The notes beneath the pieces were generated by a model. It worked only from the letters and a program-made list of their open reading frames with translations, made no database searches and was not told the DNA's origin. Shown piece after piece: positions 7,057 through 10,922 of a stretch of 10,922 nt of DNA (position 1 is the first letter of the stretch; the number at the start of each line of letters is the position of its first letter). The position numbers and the translations under genes are program-made. The DNA comes from Desulfobacterales bacterium. Its GTDB lineage: Bacteria > Desulfobacterota > DSM-4660 > Desulfatiglandales > B25-G16. The stretch covers positions 1 through 10,922 of the forward strand of contig JABXJZ010000028.1 in NCBI GenBank assembly GCA_013375335.1, in the 5' to 3' direction.

Positions 7057-10000
7057 TTATTTGAGTTCCTCCTCTTCCTCATAATCACAGCGCAAACAGC
7101 GTTTTGCTTCATATACTGCCAGTTTCTCCGTTAGTCCCAGTCTAACTTCCTCAAAGTCAAACAATCTCTCTTCAGATGGGCGGACAAGTTCATCTGGTCT
7201 TCTAAATGTTTCTAGTTCTTCTTCAACTTCTACAGGTTCAATGCGCATTCTCGGTCTGACCAATTTGTACGGTTCTTTGAATTCTACACCGTTTAAATAA
7301 CATTTAATTGAAGCTGCTGCTTTCTGACCGGCTGCTATCGCTTCTATTATCGTAGCTGGACCGGTTACTGCGTCACCTGCAGCAAAGACACCCTTTTCAC
7401 TTGTCTCAAGAGTTTCAGGATCAATGATTATCGAACCCAACTCATTGGTTGCTAGTTTATAAGACAAACTAGAGAGGTCACTTTCCATTCCAATAGACAC
7501 CATTACTGTTGTTGCGGGCACAAACAACTCTGAACCTTCAATTGGCAATGCTCTATGTCTACCTGCATCATCTAAACATGGTTCATGCAATTCAGTTTGC
7601 ATACATTTTACTGCCTTAATGCTACCATCCCTTCTTCTCACAATTTCGGTGGGCACGGCCAGATGTTGAAATTTAATATGCTCATCTTCTACCTCTTTCA
7701 AGATATCTTCTCCTACAGGTAGTTGGTCTCTTGAGCGAGGATAGATTATCGTAACCCTTGAGCCCAGGCGTGCTGCTGTTCGAGCTGCATCTATTGCTGC
7801 ATGGTCACAGCCAATCACCGCTACTACATCTCCTGGTTTTTCACGGTTGCCAGCTTTTACTCTCTTTAAGAACTCTATTGCATGGATGTAGTCTTCACCC
7901 TCGGAACCGGATAATCTTAAATCCACAGGTTTGTGAGCTCCAATTGCAATAAGTACTGCCTTATAATCTTGTTTTTTCAAATCCTCGACTGTCAAATCCT
8001 TACCAATGGCAACATTTGTTTTGATCTCTACGCCCACATTCTTCTCTATTATCTCAACCTCGTAATCAACAATATGAGGGGGAATCCTGTAATCCGGAAC
8101 AGCTATTCTTAACATCCCGCCAGCAAATGGTTTGGATTCAAAGACCGTTACCGGATAGCCTTCTCTCCTCAGGTCATGAGCAGCAGATAATCCAGTCAAA
8201 CCTGCTCCAATGATAGCTGTCTTTTCTTCGCGTGTAATCGGACTAGGATGAACTACCTTCTTTCTTCGTCCTGCTTTTATCTCATGTTCTGCCACAAATC
8301 GTTTCAATGCACGAATAGATATTGCTTTATCTGTTTCTAAACGTGTGCAATCTTTCTCACACGGGTGAGGACACATCCATCCAGAAACGGCAGGAAATGG
8401 ATTATCCTCTCTGATCACCTCCAGTGCATCATCAAATCTACCCCAGGCAATGAGTGCATTATATGTGGGCACATCAATACCCACTGGACAGGCCGCCTGA
8501 CAGGGAGCTGGTGAGAGCCTCTTACATACTCTACTCCTGCAATATTTCCTATTGATATGTTCTTCGTATTCTTCAGGGAAATATGTAAGGGTAGTCAGCA
8601 CGGTTTTTCCCAATGTTTGACCCAATCCACAGAGAGAACTATCTATTACTATTTCCGAAATCTCTTTCAGTAGAGGTATATCTTCTGGTTTTCCTTCCCC
8701 TTTATTGATACTGTCCAGAATTCTATACATCTGTTTGGTTCCTTCTCGGCAAGGTGTACATTGACCGCAGGACTCACAGCGAGTAAATCCCAAGAAGTAT
8801 CTCGCCACATCTACCATACAGGTTCTATCGTCCATAGTAACCAATCCACCGGAACCCATAATAGTTCCCAATGCAGTTAATGTTTCATAATCAACAGGGG
8901 TATCACCCAAGTAATGAGGAATGCTTCCTCCTGAAGGTCCACCCGTCTGTACGGCTTTGAACGTAGCATTATCTTTCATGCCACCGCCTATCTCATAAAC
9001 GATTTCATCTATGGTGATACCCATGGGAACTTCTATAAGCCCTGTGCGTTGTACCTTACCGGTAAGAGACAGAGTCTTGGTCCCCTTACTCCTCTCTGTA
9101 CCATAAGAGGCAAATGCATCTGCACCATGTCTCAAAATCCATGGAATATTACCCCATGTTTCTACATTGTTAATATTGGTAGGTTTACCAAACAATCCGG
9201 ACTGGGCAGGAAATGGTGGACGAGGCCGGGGACGGCCGGGCCTCCCCATAATGGAAGCCATCAATGATGTTTCTTCGCCACAGACAAATGCCCCCGCGCC
9301 TAGAAACAAATGAAAGCGAAAGCTGAAACCGCTTCCCATAATATCATCTCCAACCAGTCCATCTCTCTCCATCTGATTTATGGCATTTGAAATCAATTCT
9401 ACAGCCAGTGGATATTCCGCTCTACAATAGATATAGCCCTCGGAAGCATCAATGGCATATGCTCCAATCAACATTCCTTCCAGTACACGATAAGGATCTC
9501 CCTCTAATACAGAGCGATCCATGAATGCCCCAGGGTCCCCTTCATCGGCATTACAGATCAGGTATTTAGGTGAACCTTTTGCTTCACGACAGAGACTCCA
9601 TTTTAGCCCCGTGGGAAATCCTGCACCACCACGCCCCCTTAAACCTGATTTCTTCACTTCCTCTACCACATCGTCTGGAGACATAGACAATGCCCTTTTA
9701 AGCCCTCCAAAACCACCATTTGCGATATATTGGTGGATATCCCTAGGGTCGATAGTGCCACAATTCTCTGTTATAAGGCGCACTTGAGGCTTATAGTAGG
9801 CTAACTCAAAAAACCTAGGAATGTCTTCAACTTCTCCTTCACCAATAGTACCCATCGCTAGATCAGGTCTTGGATTATCATCAACTATATAATCTTTGAT
9901 TATCTCTCGTGCTTTATCCGGTGTGATAAAGCTATACACGATCCTTGGTTTTCCAGGTTTTTTGATATCAATGAGGGGTTCAGCATAACAGCAACCGATA

Positions 10001-10188
10001 CAACCTACACTCACCAATTTTACCTCCAGGTTTAACTGCTTTACTTCATCTTCTATTGCCTCTATCACCTCTCCTGCCGCTGCCGCCAGACCACATGTTG
10101 CAGCACCCACACGAACTATTGGGGTGGAACTCTCTTCTGTATCTTTCCATTTTTCTCGAGCCCGCTCTTGTAACTCTTCAAAGGTCAT
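7057..10188 (-). CDS. Fusion: NuoF-type FMN diaphorase plus GltD/NfnB-type FAD oxidoreductase
   Basis: This 1043-residue fusion has an N-terminal thioredoxin-like region (C32, C63, C67), then a NuoF core with GLRGRGGAGFPTGLKW (182-197), NADEGDPGAFMDR (213-225), GAGAFVCGEET (297-307) and an N3-type [4Fe-4S] site (C474, C477, C480, C520). From about 550 the sequence switches to GltD: APCQAACPVGIDVPTYN (C563, C567) and CPHPCEKDC (C606, C610, C614) for the N-terminal Fe-S domain; FAD motif IIGAGLTGLSAA (659-670); NAD(P)-type Rossmann region around 788-820; second FAD motif GVFAAGDAVTGPATIIEA (933-950); tail AKRCLRCD (1028-1035). It therefore carries FMN and FAD. Relative to the NuoF-like protein at 4703-6562, the GltD part replaces the ferredoxin domain. 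The NAD(P) glycine motif is altered (VIGCDHAAID; GltD family usually GGGN-like), so FAD or NAD(P) use at the second site is uncertain. ATG 10188 follows GAGGAG by 6 nt, 12 nt after the first NuoE-like gene. Confidence 0.93.
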   Translation of the reverse strand: MTFEELQERAREKWKDTEESSTPIVRVGAATCGLAAAAGEVIEAIEDEVKQLNLEVKLVSVGCIGCCYAEPLIDIKKPGKPRIVYSFITPDKAREIIKDYIVDDNPRPDLAMGTIGEGEVEDIPRFFELAYYKPQVRLITENCGTIDPRDIHQYIANGGFGGLKRALSMSPDDVVEEVKKSGLRGRGGAGFPTGLKWSLCREAKGSPKYLICNADEGDPGAFMDRSVLEGDPYRVLEGMLIGAYAIDASEGYIYCRAEYPLAVELISNAINQMERDGLVGDDIMGSGFSFRFHLFLGAGAFVCGEETSLMASIMGRPGRPRPRPPFPAQSGLFGKPTNINNVETWGNIPWILRHGADAFASYGTERSKGTKTLSLTGKVQRTGLIEVPMGITIDEIVYEIGGGMKDNATFKAVQTGGPSGGSIPHYLGDTPVDYETLTALGTIMGSGGLVTMDDRTCMVDVARYFLGFTRCESCGQCTPCREGTKQMYRILDSINKGEGKPEDIPLLKEISEIVIDSSLCGLGQTLGKTVLTTLTYFPEEYEEHINRKYCRSRVCKRLSPAPCQAACPVGIDVPTYNALIAWGRFDDALEVIREDNPFPAVSGWMCPHPCEKDCTRLETDKAISIRALKRFVAEHEIKAGRRKKVVHPSPITREEKTAIIGAGLTGLSAAHDLRREGYPVTVFESKPFAGGMLRIAVPDYRIPPHIVDYEVEIIEKNVGVEIKTNVAIGKDLTVEDLKKQDYKAVLIAIGAHKPVDLRLSGSEGEDYIHAIEFLKRVKAGNREKPGDVVAVIGCDHAAIDAARTAARLGSRVTIIYPRSRDQLPVGEDILKEVEDEHIKFQHLAVPTEIVRRRDGSIKAVKCMQTELHEPCLDDAGRHRALPIEGSELFVPATTVMVSIGMESDLSSLSYKLATNELGSIIIDPETLETSEKGVFAAGDAVTGPATIIEAIAAGQKAAASIKCYLNGVEFKEPYKLVRPRMRIEPVEVEEELETFRRPDELVRPSEERLFDFEEVRLGLTEKLAVYEAKRCLRCDYEEEEELK

Positions 10189-10200
10189 ATTCTTCTCCTC

Positions 10201-10698
10201 TTATGCAGCTTCAGCGGCTTCTTCAGCCATTTTTTGTTTAATCTCCTCTATCAGATCTCTTGCCTTCATCTTTGTCATATATCCGTGAACCTTTCTTCCC
10301 GGTAGGCCCAATGTCTCTGTAACCGTTATAGGGGCTCGAGCGCAGGCACCAAAGCAGGCTACTGTCAACAATGTAAATTCCCTTTTTTCATCCGTCTCCC
10401 CGGCATATATACCCAGTATTCTCTCAAGTTCTTTCAAGATACCTGAACTACCTCCCACATGACATGCTGTACCTCTACACACTGTAATGATGTTCTTGCC
10501 TATTGGTTTTAGACGGAACTGGGCATAGAAAGTAACCACTTCATAGACTTCGCCTGGAGGTAAACCCAAAGTTTGAGCCACATCTTCAATCGCTTCCCTG
10601 GGCAAATAACCCAACTTTTCCTGGGCTATCTGAAGTGCTGGTATCGTCATATTTCGCTTCTCTTTGAATGGCAAAAGAGCTTCTTCTAACTCCTTCAT
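10201..10698 (-). CDS. nuoE: NuoE-like thioredoxin-fold [2Fe-2S] subunit (first copy), first operon gene
   Basis: This 165-residue protein is the first gene of the operon. Cluster ligands are C74-x4-C79 (CRGTACHVGG) and C115-x3-C119 (CFGACARAP). The N-terminal helical part has the family-typical VYEVVTFYAQF (51-61). The tail is Ala/Glu-rich (MAEEAAEAA). I start it at ATG 10698 because GGAAGG lies 7 nt upstream. A TTG five codons earlier (10713) would place that same sequence inside the coding region and lacks its own binding site. The NuoF-GltD fusion begins 12 nt downstream and is its likely partner. It probably feeds electrons between the FMN of the fusion and the Fe-S chain; the acceptor is unknown. 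Confidence 0.93.
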   Translation of the reverse strand: MKELEEALLPFKEKRNMTIPALQIAQEKLGYLPREAIEDVAQTLGLPPGEVYEVVTFYAQFRLKPIGKNIITVCRGTACHVGGSSGILKELERILGIYAGETDEKREFTLLTVACFGACARAPITVTETLGLPGRKVHGYMTKMKARDLIEEIKQKMAEEAAEAA

Positions 10699-10761
10699 AA
10701 TACGTCCTTCCAACTAAAGAAATTTCACATAATTTTACCGAAGCGAGGGCGAGCACCCCAC

Positions 10762-10776
10762 GCAACCGAAACGCCA
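10762..10776 (-). promoter_or_regulatory. Candidate sigma-54 (RpoN) -24/-12 promoter for the operon
   Basis: On the minus strand the sequence TGGC-GTTTCGG-TTGC matches the TGGC-N7-TTGC core of sigma-54 promoters, with the invariant GG and GC separated by 10 nt. The flanking consensus (AC after TGGC, A/T after TTGC) is not matched. The predicted start would be near 10750, giving a leader of about 52 nt before the ATG at 10698. Sigma-54 control of formate dehydrogenase genes is known (E. coli fdhF with FhlA). Sequence-only evidence. Confidence 0.45.
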
Positions 10777-10783
10777 TGTGGCG
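10772..10783. promoter_or_regulatory. 12-bp palindrome overlapping the -24 element
   Basis: CGCCA-TG-TGGCG is a perfect 5-2-5 inverted repeat. Its left half (plus strand) overlaps the candidate -24 element at 10762-10776. It could be an operator where a dimeric regulator blocks or assists the promoter. No family is recognised. Confidence 0.25.
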
Positions 10784-10878
10784 AATTTACTAAACCACAA
10801 AAGGAAACCCTTGCTGCATAGATACCTACCCGTTCTTCAATCTCCGAGTTCCAACAATTGCAATAAGGGCTTGGAATT

Positions 10879-10906
10879 CTGACCAAAACTGACTATGGTC
10901 CTGACC
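10879..10906. repeat. Three spaced CTGAC(C/T) repeats upstream of the promoter
   Basis: CTGACC occurs at 10879 and 10901 and CTGACT at 10889, on the plus strand, with starts spaced 10 and 12 nt, about one helical turn. The segment also has an inverted repeat GACCA-n10-TGGTC (10881-10900). It lies about 130-155 bp upstream of the predicted transcription start, where enhancer-binding activators of sigma-54 promoters usually bind. It could be such a site or chance; no particular regulator is recognised. Confidence 0.3.
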
Positions 10907-10922
10907 CACTGCATGCCTACGT

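Noticed and set aside
10699..10713. TTG start at 10713 for the first NuoE-like gene
   Set aside because: The ATG at 10698 has a well-placed GGAAGG, which would be inside the coding region if TTG were used.
10732..10737. TAAAAT on the minus strand as a sigma-70 -10 box
   Set aside because: No acceptable -35 box is found 16-18 nt upstream. The A/T-rich leader makes a chance match likely.

Overview
The window is almost entirely one minus-strand operon for a large soluble, selenocysteine-containing formate dehydrogenase with two diaphorase modules. Everything recognisable is on the minus strand, so transcription runs from high to low coordinates. The in-frame UGA with a SECIS hairpin, the many oxygen-labile Fe-S sites, the good GGAGG-type ribosome binding sites and a candidate sigma-54 promoter suggest an anaerobic bacterium with moderate GC content (acetogen, syntroph or sulfate-reducer style metabolism). 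I cannot place it more finely.

Layout in transcription order. (1) 10922-10699: leader with a candidate sigma-54 -24/-12 promoter and a repeat cluster that could be an activator site. (2) NuoE-like [2Fe-2S] subunit. (3) A 1043-residue protein fusing a NuoF-type FMN/Fe-S diaphorase to a GltD/NfnB-type FAD oxidoreductase. (4) A second NuoE-like subunit. (5) A second NuoF-like subunit, with a C-terminal 2x[4Fe-4S] ferredoxin domain. (6) A HoxU/NuoG-N-terminus-like Fe-S subunit with an extra four-Cys tail. (7) fdhA, a 926-residue molybdopterin formate dehydrogenase read through an in-frame UGA at 2782-2784. The UGA splits it into two open frames, so ordinary gene callers will break it. Intergenic gaps in the operon are only 11-25 nt, so the six genes are probably co-transcribed.

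Downstream of fdhA (464-1146) is a gene-poor stretch. It holds a 79-codon remnant matching the C-terminal tail of a GltD-type oxidoreductase, followed by a small hairpin. At the left edge is the 5' part of a radical SAM gene that runs off the window.

How the parts could work together (inference): FdhA oxidises formate or reduces CO2 at Mo/W-Sec, and electrons pass through its NuoG-like Fe-S arm and the HoxU-like subunit to two NuoE/NuoF flavin modules. One module carries the ferredoxin-type domain found in electron-bifurcating HydB/HndC-type subunits; the other carries an extra FAD domain. This suggests a formate dehydrogenase coupled to two different electron carriers (for example NAD(H) and ferredoxin or NADP(H)), possibly by flavin-based bifurcation. 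The sequence supports the architecture but not the electron acceptors.
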